NCBI RefSeq assembly: GCF_004379255.2
Contig: NC_056048.1
Span: 16,664,866 to 16,728,865 of the forward strand
From: Salvia splendens
Taxonomy: Eukaryota; Streptophyta; Magnoliopsida; Lamiales; Lamiaceae
Reading direction: 5' to 3'
Length of the DNA stretch: 64,000 nucleotides
Below the pieces are notes generated by a model that saw only the letters and a program-made list of their open reading frames with translations, was not told the origin of the DNA and did no database searches. The position numbers were made by a program, and so were the translations under genes. Positions 10,663 through 22,146 of this stretch are shown one piece after another (the stretch's first letter is position 1; every line of letters starts with the position of its first letter).

Positions 10663-11340
10663 CGGGGAGCTCCACTATAGTGGCGGAAATAGAATTTTGG
10701 GGCTGTGGACAATAAAACTGAGCTATGGACAAAAACTGGAGCGGGGCTATTGGGCGTGTCCGCCTTATAGTGGATACCCTTATCCCCAAATCAAACAAAA
10801 CGAACTCTATTACTCTCTTCTTCTCCGGCGAAATCACCGTCAATAGGGTCGCCGGGTTCCAGCGGCGTCCTCCTCCTCCCTCCGTCTTTCACTCCCCTCT
10901 CCGGGGAAGTCACACCCGGTCTGGCTGGCGAAACCGGAGGGGTCTTCTGTAGGGGAGAACCGCCTTCTGTCGAACTTCAATTCGGCAGAGTTACGTTGTA
11001 GTTTTTATGCGTCTTCCGGTGAATCCACCGACAGGGAGAGGACCTCGACTCCTTTTCCTTCTTCCCTGGCGTCTCTCTTAGGCGGACAGCCGTCGCCAGC
11101 GGCCAGCGATACGCTCCTCCTCCTCCCCTGCTGCTGGCGATCTGTACCAGCTCTCTCTCCCTGCCGAGTTCTCTGGGCCGGCTCTCGATCTTCCCTCGAC
11201 TGTGCCGACACCAGCCCCCGCCCCGCGCTGCTGCTCCAGCGGCGCCTTCGCTCCAGCCCGACCTCCGGAACCCCGTCGTTAGCCGGTCAACTCCGGGCAG
11301 CCCTAATCTAAGTTAAGTTCTTTTTTTGTTTTTTTTTCTA
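10663..11340. other. Small MITE-like hairpin plus GC-rich unassigned region
   Basis: About 10669-10780 has inverted ends (tccactatagtggcgga and tccgccttatagtgga), suggesting a ~115-bp MITE. About 10840-11300 is unusually GC-rich for the window, full of CTCC and CCGGC runs, like the 5' leader or first exon of a plant gene. No convincing frame or known domain was found on either strand. Confidence 0.35.
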
Positions 11341-11981
11341 TTACTTGGTTTAGGCAGCAGTGGGAGTTGGTAAAATCGTTTGATGTTGAGAGCATGGTAA
11401 ACTAAATGTTGGCACTACTGATTTTCGATGTTTGTTTTTTCTTGAAAACTCCCTAAGTTCTTGTTCTATTATGGTGGTTGTACTACATGATGCAAAGGAG
11501 GGTATGGTTGTGTTTACCTGATGTAGTTGGGACTGAGATTTCTGATCCTTGGAACCACCGTAGCTCCTCTTGCTCGTTCTCACTCTCAACTCTAAACTTT
11601 GTTGATTTGAAGTGTGTAGGAGTGAAGTTTGATGTGTGTGAAGGGGTTTATTTAGGCAAAACTTGGTGTACTTTGGGGATTTAAATGGGGTTGATCATCA
11701 TTTGTTTTCATACATAGCATATCCTCTTATTTGATCTCTTTGTAGTACCATTAGTTATGGAGTTTTGGTGGTATTTGTAGTACTAGGTACTTAGCTAATA
11801 ACTCTCATTTGTTTGGATTTGTAGCACTAGGTACTTGGCTAATAACTCTCATTTGTTTGGATTTGTCTTGCTCTCATTTGTTTGGATTTGTCTTGCTCTC
11901 TTTGGTGAGTCATTTGTCTCCTATGGTTAAAGGAGAGTTGTCATTTTTCCTCAAATGGCTTTTAAAGGAGAGGGTGTTACC
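11341..11981. other. Unassigned sequence with short tandem repeats
   Basis: No gene recognised. About 11785-11900 holds partial tandem copies of a ~45-bp unit (gtactaggtacttagctaat then ctcatttgtttgg). The right edge at 11981 is the junction with the permuted LTR-bearing segment. Confidence 0.4.
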
Positions 11982-12230
11982 GTAACAAAAACAACTTTTA
12001 CCACGTAAAATAACAAGTACTATTTGAATGTATACAACAATAAAAGAAAGTCCGACATGTCCAGCAATTAGTAAATCCCGCTTCCATTTCAGAAAAAGCT
12101 CCTACACGAGAAAATGACCACGGTTTAGTTAAATATATATATCTACCTAATGGGCAAAAGAATAGGAAGTGGGGAAGGGAGGAATAGTACCAACTTTGTT
12201 TTTCTTACCAAATCTTGCACCATCCCGGGA
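11982..12230 (+). repeat. 5' LTR, middle part, left of the hAT insertion
   Basis: Matches 33018-33280 of the 3' LTR (caacttttacca, aaagaaagtccgacat, cccgcttccatttcag). It is interrupted at the 8-bp hAT target 12223-12230 (tcccggga) and resumes at 25026. Confidence 0.85.
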
Positions 12231-13040
12231 TAGGCATGCACACGGTTCAGGAACTGCCGGTTCCGGTTCATGATTCCCATGAACCGGAACCGGCCCGCCA
12301 AGGGTCCCGGCGGTTCTGGTTTCGGTTCAAAAAACCGCGGTTTATGGGGCGGTTCAAAATCACCGGTTTTCGGCCTGAACCGCCGGTTCGGCGGTTCGCC
12401 CAAATTATTTTTTTCATTTTTCTTATTTTTTTATGTATGAAATGTGCGTAAATAAAATTCAAAAAAACACGATGAAATGTGTAATTTTATTGAGATTACA
12501 TGTTACAATAGTTACAAATCACAAAAACCTTGAGGTCTTGAAGACTTAAACAAAAATTTAAATACAACGAGACTACTAGCGAACAACGAACCTAATTACA
12601 AATAACAAAAAAGACTTAGAAGTTCTTATAAAAAAAACTTATAAGTATATATACTCTTAGTCGGCGAAGGAGATCTTTCTACATAACTAAATTGAGGACA
12701 CCTTTAGCAATTCAACTTTAAATGTTGAGTTAGTCTAACAATCAACAATTATAATAGAATTGTCAAAATATTCCCGGATTTAGCCTTATAGAGAAATCTA
12801 CTTCATCGACTAGAGTATATACAAATACAATTATTTAATTGTACTTGCATATTTTTAAAGTAGGAACAAATGGAAAAAAAAGAAATAAAGGAAAAAAGAC
12901 TTGAGCTCAACTTAAATTTAAAATTTAAGTTGAGGTGCCTACGTATCCCCAATGCTCATTTGCATTAGGGAATCAAAGCTCACGTAGTTCTCTTACCTTA
13001 CTTATCTATTTGGCGTGGCCGGCGGCGGTTGACGGTTGGC

Positions 13041-14520
13041 CTACGATTCATCCCCAGTGAATTCATCTTGTGATCCCTCCTGACTATCATTCCAATCATT
13101 TTCTTGTTCTCTGACGTCGGCTTTGGCCCAATCATCAAGAAACATCACGGCTTCCATATTTTTCGCGGAGAGCTTACTTCTTGATTCATCCAACACACGC
13201 GAGCCAACACTAAAAGCGGACTCGACGGCGACAGTGGAAGTTGGAATGGAAAAAATCTCCTAGGCCATTGACGCAAGTATGAGAAAATCTTTCTCGTGGG
13301 TTCCCTACCAATCGAGGACGCCGATTTGGGCGGGAGGAGTAGGACCTTCATCACCAAAGGAAAAGAGTGAATCGAAAAATAAATCTAATTCACTTACCAT
13401 ATATGAGGACCTTCCGCCGGTGTTGTGGTTGTATAGGTCGACTAATTGGGATTGCGCTTCGGGGTCATCATAATCGGCTTGAAATGCGAAGCCATAGTTA
13501 TGTTATGGAGGAAGGGGGGTCTTCTGACTTGGTGGGTACTGTTATACTTGGTTTCATATTCGGTGTAGAGAGCACGCAAGTTAAACTCAAAGGTTTGTTG
13601 GATAATTGACATGTCCGAGAGGGTTATTTGAAATGTTTCTGAGGGGTCTACTCCAAATTCGTCACTGGTATCCGATTGCACCGTTTGAAGTGGACCAAGA
13701 TCAATAGAACTCAAATTGTTATAATAAAAATCTAAAATCATGGAGGTACCGGCTAATTTCCATTTTGGATCCAAGACCGTTGCAATCAAAAACACCGTTG
13801 GAATCTCACTGAAATACTTAAGTTATTTTTCAATCATATAATTTCAAATACACATGAATTCAGGTGAAGAGGAAGCATTTTTCATTGCAGTTTTAAAACC
13901 AAATGATATATACATGCAATGCTTTAAAACACGAACAACAGTGCAATAATAAACACCCGATAATTCAACAGTAGCATTTTTGAAATATTTGAACAATTTA
14001 AATAAAGCCACGCTATGATCCCAACAACTATACGAAAGATATATATCATGAAAGGGGTAGGTTCTAAAAAAATCACATAAAGAATCTTTATGCGTCAAAG
14101 TAGAATTCAGACAATCATATGTCGAATTCCATCTATGAGACACATCCATAGTAAAATTCGTATATCTTACATTCTTTTGATGGCAATATTTCTTCCAAGC
14201 TTTGCCAATAGCTGGCTTTTGATGGATTAATCTAACTGCAGTTCTAATAGGACTAACATGCTTTTGCCATAATTCAAGCGCATCTTGTACACATAAATTT
14301 AAAATATGACATATGTATCTTTGATGAAAATACTTACCTCCAATTACCGGAGCACAAGCCGCAATCAAATCACTAATACTTGAGGTGTTAGCAGTTGCAT
14401 TATCAAAACCAATAGAAAATATCTTATTGCATAATTGAAACTCATTCAAAACATGAATAATTAAAGAAGCAATTTCGGGTGCAGTGTGTGGTGTCTCAAA
14501 TTCTCTAAAACCAATTAAAC
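13041..14520 (-). pseudogene. hAT transposase, C-terminal two thirds (dead)
   Basis: Reading leftward from 14520 the frame encodes the RNase-H-like core (FSIGFDNATANTSSISDLI, RYICHILNLCVQDAL, MDVSHRWNSTYDCL), then, after two in-frame stops near 13810-13830, FLIATVLDPKWKLAG. It ends with the hAT dimerisation domain (VAVESAFSVGSRVLDESRSK, then LSAKNMEAVMFLDDW) and a stop at 13041-13043. Other stops lie near 13270 and 13310. Its upstream part is at 23444-24396, cut off by the chromovirus. The core resembles BED/RICESLEEPER-type hAT transposases, which cut and rejoin DNA ends in the nucleus. The stops make it inactive. Confidence 0.85.
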
Positions 14521-15814
14521 TGTCACGGCCGCACTACCTATGGATAGTATAGTACAAAAATTCGTGACTAAAAGGGGAGGGTTAAGAGAAGTGGGGATGA
14601 GGAAAAAGGGATGAGTAATAACAAGATTCAGACGGAAATTATCAAAATATCATGTATACATCCTGAAATACTTGAGTAGGAGTAATATAGGATCAAAGGA
14701 TAGCGTTATGATACAAAATAGGATTTGAAGTTATAGTTTTCACAGCGGAAGTAAACAACACAGTTTCATGTATAGAGACATAAACCTCGGAGGTCTTACT
14801 AGATCAACTCAAAAGAACTTTCTCTCAACCCCCTTGCTTCACCGTTTTGCAGCTCAACCTGCACGTTTAGAAATACATACAGAGCTGAGTACAGGAGTAC
14901 TCAGTGAACACAATGCCGAAAAATACAATTATATATTTGAAAATATTGTCACATCATTACAGCAACACTCATGGATTTTTTTTTTTACTTAAAAGGCCAG
15001 AGCTTGCTAAAATTCTATGTTCAACCGCGGTCTAAGTTCATTTGCCATATCTTAACATTTGTGTACCGGGAAGGTGGCCACCTTCCACGACGGTCACATG
15101 ACCGGCCAACGGCTCACGGTCCATTTGTGTACACTAGTCCAAGCAAGGTTTGCGGCCTTACTTGAACCCGAATTCGATTATAACATATTTGGCATAACCA
15201 AGGCAGATAGGCATAAATCATTTCTGACGGGACAATAACATTGACGAGCATGAGTTTGGATTTTCACCATAACAAATCTCGAAATTACTTTGCGATTTTT
15301 ATCCACATTAGTATGTAGGATGGAAAGCTCACCTTATTTACTTTCCAACTATTAGGAAAAGATCCTTCGTTTTCCGTCGTTACTTTCTTCGTAAATCTCC
15401 CTTCTTTGTGTTGCTTCTTGTTTCACGTCAAAACCCGGCGTATGTTTTAGTGTAGATGTGAATTTTATGAAGTGGTGTAATCTCTCTCTTTTTTTTTTAA
15501 AACCTCAAAGAGGTGTAACAGAAGATCACATACATATATATAAGTGTTCATTGGTATCTTTTATGTACAATTCATGACACGTACTATTTACTAATCAAGC
15601 CTACATTCTTAGCTTTGATTAGTCAACAAAATGACTAATATAACCTACTCTTGACTCATCAAAGCTATTCTTGAAAAAAAAAATTAATATTCTTTTATTA
15701 ATTAGTTTATTTATTTTTTATTATATATATTTTTAAAGTTTGGAAAAAGAGGGACATATACATATTTAGCCGTCACTTCTTACATTTATAACATCAAATG
15801 TTCGGGTTGTCACA
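14521..15814 (-). repeat. Chromovirus 3' LTR
   Basis: TGTCACGG... to ...GTTGTCACA on the plus strand, near-identical to 22147-23443. Differences include a 5-base gap near 14626, two substitutions near 15105 and small length changes in A/T runs. Confidence 0.95.
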
Positions 15815-15831
15815 TCCTCTCCTCCTTAAAA
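15815..15831 (-). promoter_or_regulatory. Polypurine tract
   Basis: Directly beside the 3' LTR, the minus strand reads ttttaaggaggagagga, the purine-rich primer site for plus-strand synthesis. Confidence 0.85.
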
Positions 15832-15861
15832 AAAAAATTTCGTCCCGAAATTTGTTGTTTC

Positions 15862-16824
15862 TTACATAAACATTTCTGGGTATTGTTCTCTCATTTTCTC
15901 CTCTAACTCCCATGTTGCCTCTTCTTGTCCATGGTGATTCCACAAAACTTTCACTGTTGATATTGACTTATTCCGTAACTGTTGTATCTTTTGATCAAGG
16001 ATAGCTATAGGTTTCTCTTCATAGTTTAAATCTGGTGTTAGACTAACCTCTTCATAGTGGATTATGTGCTTCGGGTCATAAACATATTTCCGGAGTTCAG
16101 ACACATGAAACACGTTGTGTACATTTCCCAAGCTTGGTGGTAATGCCAAACGATATGCCACCGGACCTACTTCGTCAAGAACCTCGTAAGGCCCGATGAA
16201 ACGTGGCTTCAATTTTCCTTTGATTCCAAACCTAGTTATCCCTTTAGAAGGAGATATCTTCAAAAACACCTTATCTCCGATGTTAAACTTCAACTCCGTC
16301 CGACGTGCATCGAAATAAGACTTTTGCCGATCTTGTGCCTCCTTGATTCTCAATCGAATTTGCCTCACGATCTCAATCATGTCATTTATCAAATCTGGAC
16401 CTAGCATTTTTCTTTCACCAACTTCATCCCAGTAAAGTGGCGATCTGCACTTTCTTCCATATAATGCCTCGTATGGTGCCATATCAATGGTCGCCTGGTA
16501 GCTATTGTTGTATGCAAATTCTATTAAAGGCAAAACGGATTCCCAACTACCTCCTCTATTCAGTATGACTGCTCGTAACATATCTTCTAGGGTCTGAATC
16601 GTTCTTTCTGACTGTCCATCCGTTTGTGGATGAAATGCTGTGCTAAAATTTAGTATTGAGCCCAGTTCCTTCTGCAAGCTTTTCCAAACCCTTGAGGTGA
16701 GTTTCGGATCTCGATCCGAGGTGATTGTTATCGGGATTCCATGTAGACGTACGATTTCTTGGACATACAACTGAGCTAACTTCTCTGACCCATAAGTGAT
16801 ATGAATGGAATGAAATGAGTACAC
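15862..16824 (-). CDS. Integrase C-terminal half and chromodomain-like tail of the chromovirus
   Basis: A 320-aa frame continues the integrase in a different frame from the 1212-aa ORF, overlapping it by 49 nt. It includes the second catalytic Asp (TSDRDPKL, residue 37) and the Glu of [12 protein letters not shown] (residue 73). Then come the GPY/F-like region ([20 protein letters not shown]) and a tail reading [20 protein letters not shown], which fits a chromodomain and is known to guide chromovirus integration. The apparent Met is internal; this is the lower half of one polyprotein split by a one-base frameshift near 16800. Neighbouring elements could decide whether the shift is a mutation or programmed; mutation is likelier. 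Confidence 0.85.
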   Translation of the reverse strand: MYSFHSIHITYGSEKLAQLYVQEIVRLHGIPITITSDRDPKLTSRVWKSLQKELGSILNFSTAFHPQTDGQSERTIQTLEDMLRAVILNRGGSWESVLPLIEFAYNNSYQATIDMAPYEALYGRKCRSPLYWDEVGERKMLGPDLINDMIEIVRQIRLRIKEAQDRQKSYFDARRTELKFNIGDKVFLKISPSKGITRFGIKGKLKPRFIGPYEVLDEVGPVAYRLALPPSLGNVHNVFHVSELRKYVYDPKHIIHYEEVSLTPDLNYEEKPIAILDQKIQQLRNKSISTVKVLWNHHGQEEATWELEEKMREQYPEMFM

Positions 16825-19800
16825 TTGGTAAGGCGGTCAACGATAACCCAGATAGCAGTATTTCCTCGTTTGGTTTTAGGCAGACCTATTACAAAGTCCA
16901 TTGTTATATGATCCCATTTCCACTCAGGGATTTCTAAAGGTTGCAATTTCCCATGAGGTCGTTGGTGCAATGCCTTAACTTGCTGGCATGCTAGGCATCT
17001 TTCCACGAACATGGTAACGCTTCTTTTCATACCATCCCACCAAAATTTCTTTTTCAAGTCTTGATACATCTTAGTGCTCCCTGGATGGGCAGTATACGGT
17101 GTGTCATGAGCTTCACTCAAAATCTTATTTCTGAGCTCATCATTATTTGGCACACAGATTCTCCCATCGAAGGTGAGAGCATTGTCTGCTTCTTCTTTAA
17201 AATTTTTTCCATCACCAGATCGTACTTTTTCTTGAATCTTTTCCATGATGTCATCTTGTCTTTGTGCGTTTATAATTTGAGTTCTCAAATCTGGTTCCAT
17301 CACTAAGGTGGCAATTTTCGTTTCCACTGTTTCATGTGGTTGTACTACTTCCAGCCCCATTTTGTTGAATTCTCGCCATAGTTCTTCTTCTTGAGTGATC
17401 ACCACTGCTAACTGCTGAGATTTTCGACTAAGAGCATCAGCTACCACATTAGCCTTGCCTGGGTGGTAGTTTTTGCCACAATCGTAATCTTTCACTAATT
17501 CCAGCCATCTTCTCTGTCGCATATTCAGTTCCTTTTGTTCAAAGAAGTATTTGAGACTCTTATGATCAGTGAAAATCTCACATCGAGCTCCATAAAGGTG
17601 GTGCCTCCATATTTTCAGAGCATGTACTACCGCGGCTAATTCCAAATCATGTGTCGGGTAATTCATCTCTTGGGGCCTCAGTTGTCGTGACGCATAAGCA
17701 ATTACTTTCTCATTTTGCATCAACACACAACCCAACCCATTCTTTGAGGCATCTGTGTAAATTACATAGCTTGTTCCTGATTCAGGGACTGCTAACACCG
17801 GAGCTGCTGTTAATTTTTCCTTCAGCAGTTGGAAGCTATGTTCGCATTTTGATGTCCACACAAACCTGATGCCCTTTTTAAGTTGTTGCGTCATTGGCCT
17901 AGAAATCTTGGAGAAACCTTCAATGAACCTTCTGTAGTAGCCGGCCAACCCAAGGAAGCTTCGAATTTCACTAGGGGTGGTTGGTGGTTTCCAGTTTTGT
18001 ATAGCCTCCACTTTTGCCGGATCCACTCGAATGCCTTCCGCAGTTACCACATGTCCAAGGAAGTTCACCTCATTTAGCCAAAATTCACATTTGCTAAATT
18101 TTGCATAGAGCTTTTCAGTCCTCAAGGTTTCTAATGCAACTCTGAGGTGTTCTTCATGTTCCTTTACACCCTTCGAGTAGATGAGTATGTCGTCTATGAA
18201 GACCAAGACGAACTTATCCAGATAGGGATGGAATACGCGATTCATTAGATCCATAAATACAGCAGGGGCATTAGTCAATCCAAAAGGCATTACTAAAAAT
18301 TCATAATGACCATATCGGGTGCGAAAAGCCGTTTTGGGTACATCTTCTGGTCGAATCCTTAACTGGTGATAGCCGGATCTTAAATCCATTTTGGAGAATA
18401 CCCTAGCATCCTTGAGCTGATCGAACAAATCGTCTATCCTCGGCAATGGGTATTTATTCTTAAGTGTTAGCTTGTTCAGTTCCCGATAGTCAATACACAT
18501 TCTTAGCGATCCATCCTTCTTTTTGACAAAGAGTACAGGAGCTCCCCATGGTGAAGTGCTAGGTCTGATAAAGCCTAGATCCATGAGTTCCTGTAACTGT
18601 ATCTTGAGTTCTCCCAATTCCTTTGCCGCCATCCGGTATGGTGCTTTCGATATTGGGGCAGATCCAGGTTCCAAATCAATGTTAAATTCCAGTTGTCTAT
18701 CAGGTGGTAACCCAGGTAGAACATCAGGAAACACGTCTGAAAACTCACGCACGACGTTCACATCCCCGATTTCCATTTTTTTCTTATGTTCCTCGTTCTG
18801 GTAAACGAGGTAAGCGGAACACCCTTTTCTTATTAATGTTGCTGCTTGTAAGGCAGAGATTATGGATTGTCGTTTATTCATGGTGACCCCATAGAAACTT
18901 GTTAGTGCTTCGCTTGTGTTTTGAAAGAAAATTTTTCTTTCTTTACATTGGATGGTGACATGGTTTTCAGCCAACCAATCCATTCCTAGTATAAGGTCAA
19001 CATCACACATTTTCAGGACCTTCAAATTACTAACTAGGATCCTATGTTCCCCCAATAAGACTTCTATGTTCGAGCAAGTTCGAGTGATTTCTATAATTCC
19101 TCCGACGGGTGAGGTTACCTTGATTTTATATTCAGCTGGTTCAGTTGTCAGTCTCAAGGTATCAACACAAGAGTCCGATATAAAAGAATGTGAAGCTCCA
19201 GTATCAAATAATAAAATGACAGGTATGTCAAGGAGCATGGCCATACCTGCCAGATTTCCTTTTTCTCCCTCAGGTTGCTCCCGCCTCAGTGCGTAGGCCC
19301 TGGCCTGTGTTGGAAGCCTCAGTTGATAGTGTTGCAGACATCGTGGGGGTTGTTGCTGACCTCTCTGAGGTTGTACATTTACCGCCCGTAGCTGGGAGTG
19401 TTGTCCTAGTGGATAGGGTCCTGTACCCCTTCCATAAGACTTGGTTGGACAATTTTTTGCAAAATGACCAATTTTACCACACTTATAACAAGCTTCAGTC
19501 CCTGCTCTACATATCCCATTATGTATCTTGTTACAATTGGAGCATGGAATGGGACTTGGTCGGCTTCCCGCTGAATTGAAAGTGAGCTGTCTTGGAAAGT
19601 TCTGCGCACGATCTTGGCCATACCATGGTTTCTTTTGTTCACACTGAGTTTGATTACCATCCCACTTTCTTTTGTCTCCTGGACTTTGAATTTGAGCACG
19701 TGGCGGTGGTACACTAGGCATAGGTTTCTCTACTGGCATTGCTGACTCAATGGCAAGCGCTCGTTGAAGAGATTCAGAATAAGATAATCCACCATGGCTT

Positions 19801-20414
19801 GCCAGTGCCATTCTTATTTCATGTCTTAACCCACCACAAAATTTTTCAGCCAATTTTTCCTCTGTGTTAACCTGATCCGGGGCATATCTGGACATGTCAG
19901 TGAATATACGCTCGTAATCTGTTACTGACATCCTCCCTTGTTTCAGATTATAAAATTCCATTTCCTTATTCTTCCGGTAACTTTTGGGAATATATTTCTC
20001 ATAGAATCCTTCCTTGAATTGCTCCCAGGTCATATTAGTTAACTCTTGAGCCCCCATTATTTTTTTGCGTGCCTCCCACCAGTAATCTGCCGACCCTTTT
20101 AATTGGAAAGGCACACAAATTAAGCGCTCTGGATCTGTGAAGTGAAATAAGTTGAAAATGCGTTCAATTGTGCATATCCAAGTTTCTGCATCCGTAGGAT
20201 CACCCATACCATCAAATATTGGTGGTTTTTGTTTCAGGAAAATCTCTTCTTTTCTTCGATCTGATACTAGAGGTGGTGGGGGTGGTGGAGTTATTTCACG
20301 TTGTTCCTCAAATTCTTCATGTTCGGGTGGTGGCACTACTCCAATTCCTCTTCCTCTCCCTCTCCCTCGGGGTCGCCCAATCCTCCTTGGTGGCATTCTA
20401 AATTGACAAAACAT
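16776..20414 (-). CDS. Gag-Pol polyprotein of the chromovirus
   Basis: 1212 aa. Residues 1-30 are Arg/Gly-rich; the gag core is about 60-220 ([24 protein letters not shown]). A CCHC zinc knuckle is at 309-322 ([14 protein letters not shown]). The aspartic protease has DTGAS at 404-408. RT spans about 615-800 with IDYRELNK and [10 protein letters not shown] (739-748). RNase H starts near 880 ([11 protein letters not shown]). The integrase zinc finger is HDTPYTAH (1103-1110) with CLAC (1140-1143), and the first catalytic Asp is in TMDF (1173). The frame then breaks after LTKCTHFIP, about 10 residues before its stop. Upstream ATGs at 20414 and 20396 are both possible starts; the second begins MPPRR. 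Acts in virus-like particles and the nucleus. Confidence 0.92.
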   Translation of the reverse strand: MFCQFRMPPRRIGRPRGRGRGRGIGVVPPPEHEEFEEQREITPPPPPPLVSDRRKEEIFLKQKPPIFDGMGDPTDAETWICTIERIFNLFHFTDPERLICVPFQLKGSADYWWEARKKIMGAQELTNMTWEQFKEGFYEKYIPKSYRKNKEMEFYNLKQGRMSVTDYERIFTDMSRYAPDQVNTEEKLAEKFCGGLRHEIRMALASHGGLSYSESLQRALAIESAMPVEKPMPSVPPPRAQIQSPGDKRKWDGNQTQCEQKKPWYGQDRAQNFPRQLTFNSAGSRPSPIPCSNCNKIHNGICRAGTEACYKCGKIGHFAKNCPTKSYGRGTGPYPLGQHSQLRAVNVQPQRGQQQPPRCLQHYQLRLPTQARAYALRREQPEGEKGNLAGMAMLLDIPVILLFDTGASHSFISDSCVDTLRLTTEPAEYKIKVTSPVGGIIEITRTCSNIEVLLGEHRILVSNLKVLKMCDVDLILGMDWLAENHVTIQCKERKIFFQNTSEALTSFYGVTMNKRQSIISALQAATLIRKGCSAYLVYQNEEHKKKMEIGDVNVVREFSDVFPDVLPGLPPDRQLEFNIDLEPGSAPISKAPYRMAAKELGELKIQLQELMDLGFIRPSTSPWGAPVLFVKKKDGSLRMCIDYRELNKLTLKNKYPLPRIDDLFDQLKDARVFSKMDLRSGYHQLRIRPEDVPKTAFRTRYGHYEFLVMPFGLTNAPAVFMDLMNRVFHPYLDKFVLVFIDDILIYSKGVKEHEEHLRVALETLRTEKLYAKFSKCEFWLNEVNFLGHVVTAEGIRVDPAKVEAIQNWKPPTTPSEIRSFLGLAGYYRRFIEGFSKISRPMTQQLKKGIRFVWTSKCEHSFQLLKEKLTAAPVLAVPESGTSYVIYTDASKNGLGCVLMQNEKVIAYASRQLRPQEMNYPTHDLELAAVVHALKIWRHHLYGARCEIFTDHKSLKYFFEQKELNMRQRRWLELVKDYDCGKNYHPGKANVVADALSRKSQQLAVVITQEEELWREFNKMGLEVVQPHETVETKIATLVMEPDLRTQIINAQRQDDIMEKIQEKVRSGDGKNFKEEADNALTFDGRICVPNNDELRNKILSEAHDTPYTAHPGSTKMYQDLKKKFWWDGMKRSVTMFVERCLACQQVKALHQRPHGKLQPLEIPEWKWDHITMDFVIGLPKTKRGNTAIWVIVDRLTKCTHFIPFISLMGQRS

Positions 20415-20819
20415 TTTTTTTATAAGGCTTTATGTGTATATATATATGGGATAAAACCATTTAGTAAATAACTAAATAACGCTATTTGTATTGTGTCAGA
20501 TTAAAATTATTCAACAATACAATCGAATCAATAATAACAATAAGGATAGGGAGTCATTGAAAATATGAACATATATGTATATACATGTGAAAATTGCCTT
20601 TTGGATAACCAAGAGGACTTTTTTTTTTGTACAAGATATAGTTTTACAAGCATCACAATACTATCCAAAACATCGTCAAGACCTAAACATGAAATACATG
20701 TACCCATATATACATCATACAAAAGTAGTAGCTACTACACCCAAAACAAAAACACATAACCAAACAGTCTCACAGCGGGTCTGTTTCGGATAAGTACAGT
20801 GATCACATCTACTTTACTA
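20415..20819 (-). other. Spacer between the extra ORF and gag
   Basis: AT-rich sequence inside the chromovirus with no conserved frame; it separates the 299-aa ORF from the gag start. Confidence 0.5.
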
Positions 20820-21719
20820 CTAAGGTGTTGTAGGTTTCGTGACACTGGCTTCTGACTTGCAGGTCATATCTTCTTCTGGCTCTTCTTCAATGTCTTCATC
20901 ATCAGAACTGCTAATGACGATGGCAGTCATACGACTCCCTCCTGGCCTATATCGTCCACGAGTCATCTCATCAAAATGACTAAATATCCAAGCATTAAAC
21001 TTGAGCTCCTCTGAAGTCGGTGGGTGGTAAACAGAGACCGGAGAAGTCCCCTCAGCTGGAGATACGCGTGGGGTCGTGGATAGAGGCTGTAAACGATCAG
21101 TACCCACCGTACATGGCTGATTGTTCAAGTCGGTAAGAGTACAAGCTGGGGCCTTACCCTGTCTGTGCCTCTTTGCTGAAGTGTCTGTCGTTGTAGCATG
21201 TTCCATAGGTGTCTGGGCCTCAGGGATCCTCACTGGTGACCACCTCAATGGTGACCACCTTCTTTCATCCGGCAGTGGTCGTGACGGGCATTTACCAGGC
21301 ACGATACTCGGCTGATCCGGAAGTATGGATCCTCCTGCTGGGATGGGGTCACCGGGTAATATATATGGCCCTAGAGGAGCATGTCCGTACACAGTGTAAC
21401 ACAACTGAATTTCCCCTAAGAAGTGGAGGAAATCACCTGTGTACACAAAGCGTGGCCTACGATAGAAAATATAATCCCTGGAGATCATCTTCGCCCATCG
21501 CTGCCAAGTAGAAGGTAGTAGACTAACAAGTCGTGAAATCCCGTCCATATCATCAACCCCATACCGATGGGCCCGTCTCCAGAGCTTGCCGAACCGAGCA
21601 AGAAATTCTCCTAGATCTTCATTAAAGCGCATAGCACATTCCTCATATTCTTCTACTATATCTTCTGGGCTTTGTATCGGTGACGTTCTCATCCTAGCAG
21701 TAAATCGAAAAGGGGCCAT
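20820..21719 (-). CDS. Extra 299-aa ORF upstream of gag in the chromovirus
   Basis: An intact frame on the element's sense strand between the PBS and gag-pol. Residues about 15-110 (IVEEYEECAMRFNEDLGEFL, ARFGKLWRRAHRYGVDD, SLLPSTWQRWAKMISRDYIF) look like a short, all-helical, gag-like fold. The middle is Pro-rich (about 120-240) and the end is acidic (SSSDDEDIEEEPEEDM). Canonical Tekay-type elements have no ORF here as far as I know. It may be a second gag-derived product or a captured gene; I do not recognise the family. It stays open in an element with near-identical LTRs, which fits recent function but is also expected from youth alone. Confidence 0.6.
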   Translation of the reverse strand: MAPFRFTARMRTSPIQSPEDIVEEYEECAMRFNEDLGEFLARFGKLWRRAHRYGVDDMDGISRLVSLLPSTWQRWAKMISRDYIFYRRPRFVYTGDFLHFLGEIQLCYTVYGHAPLGPYILPGDPIPAGGSILPDQPSIVPGKCPSRPLPDERRWSPLRWSPVRIPEAQTPMEHATTTDTSAKRHRQGKAPACTLTDLNNQPCTVGTDRLQPLSTTPRVSPAEGTSPVSVYHPPTSEELKFNAWIFSHFDEMTRGRYRPGGSRMTAIVISSSDDEDIEEEPEEDMTCKSEASVTKPTTP

Positions 21720-22130
21720 CTACAGTAAAACATTCATCAATTCACATCTCTCCGTGCCAAATAAGTCTATGTATATCTATGATATTAAAATAAATTATGG
21801 AAAGGTATGATAATATCTTATTGCCTCCAGATTCCCTACTTAAGTTTTTGTTACTTGGTTGCTTTCTACTTGTTTTAATCCTCCATTTATTTATTTTTTT
21901 TTTCGCTCAGAAAAGCGAAAGATGGTTATAACTTATTTCCTTCTTTGACCCGATTTCTCGTTCTTTATTCTTTCCTTTCCTTAATTACATAACTTGGCCT
22001 TTGAATCATTCTTCTGGTTGAGTGCGATAGGTGAGAGTGTTGAGAGTTGATCACCTTACAGTGTAGTAGAAAGAGTCTAGACAGAGAATTGAAAAGAAAT
22101 TGACACTCAGGTTCAGGGCAGAAAAGAACT

Positions 22131-22143
22131 TGCTCTGATACCA
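22131..22143 (-). promoter_or_regulatory. Chromovirus primer binding site (initiator tRNA-Met)
   Basis: TGGTATCAGAGCA on the minus strand, three bases inside the 5' LTR end. This is the usual iMet primer site of plant Ty3/gypsy elements. Confidence 0.92.
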
Positions 22144-22146
22144 CTC

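Noticed and set aside
14768..14992. Plus-strand 74-aa ORF in the chromovirus LTR, repeated at 22399-22797
   Set aside because: Antisense to the element and confined to the LTR; conservation is explained by LTR identity.
20152..20406. Plus-strand ORFs over gag
   Set aside because: Antisense shadows of the Arg/Pro-rich gag N-terminus.
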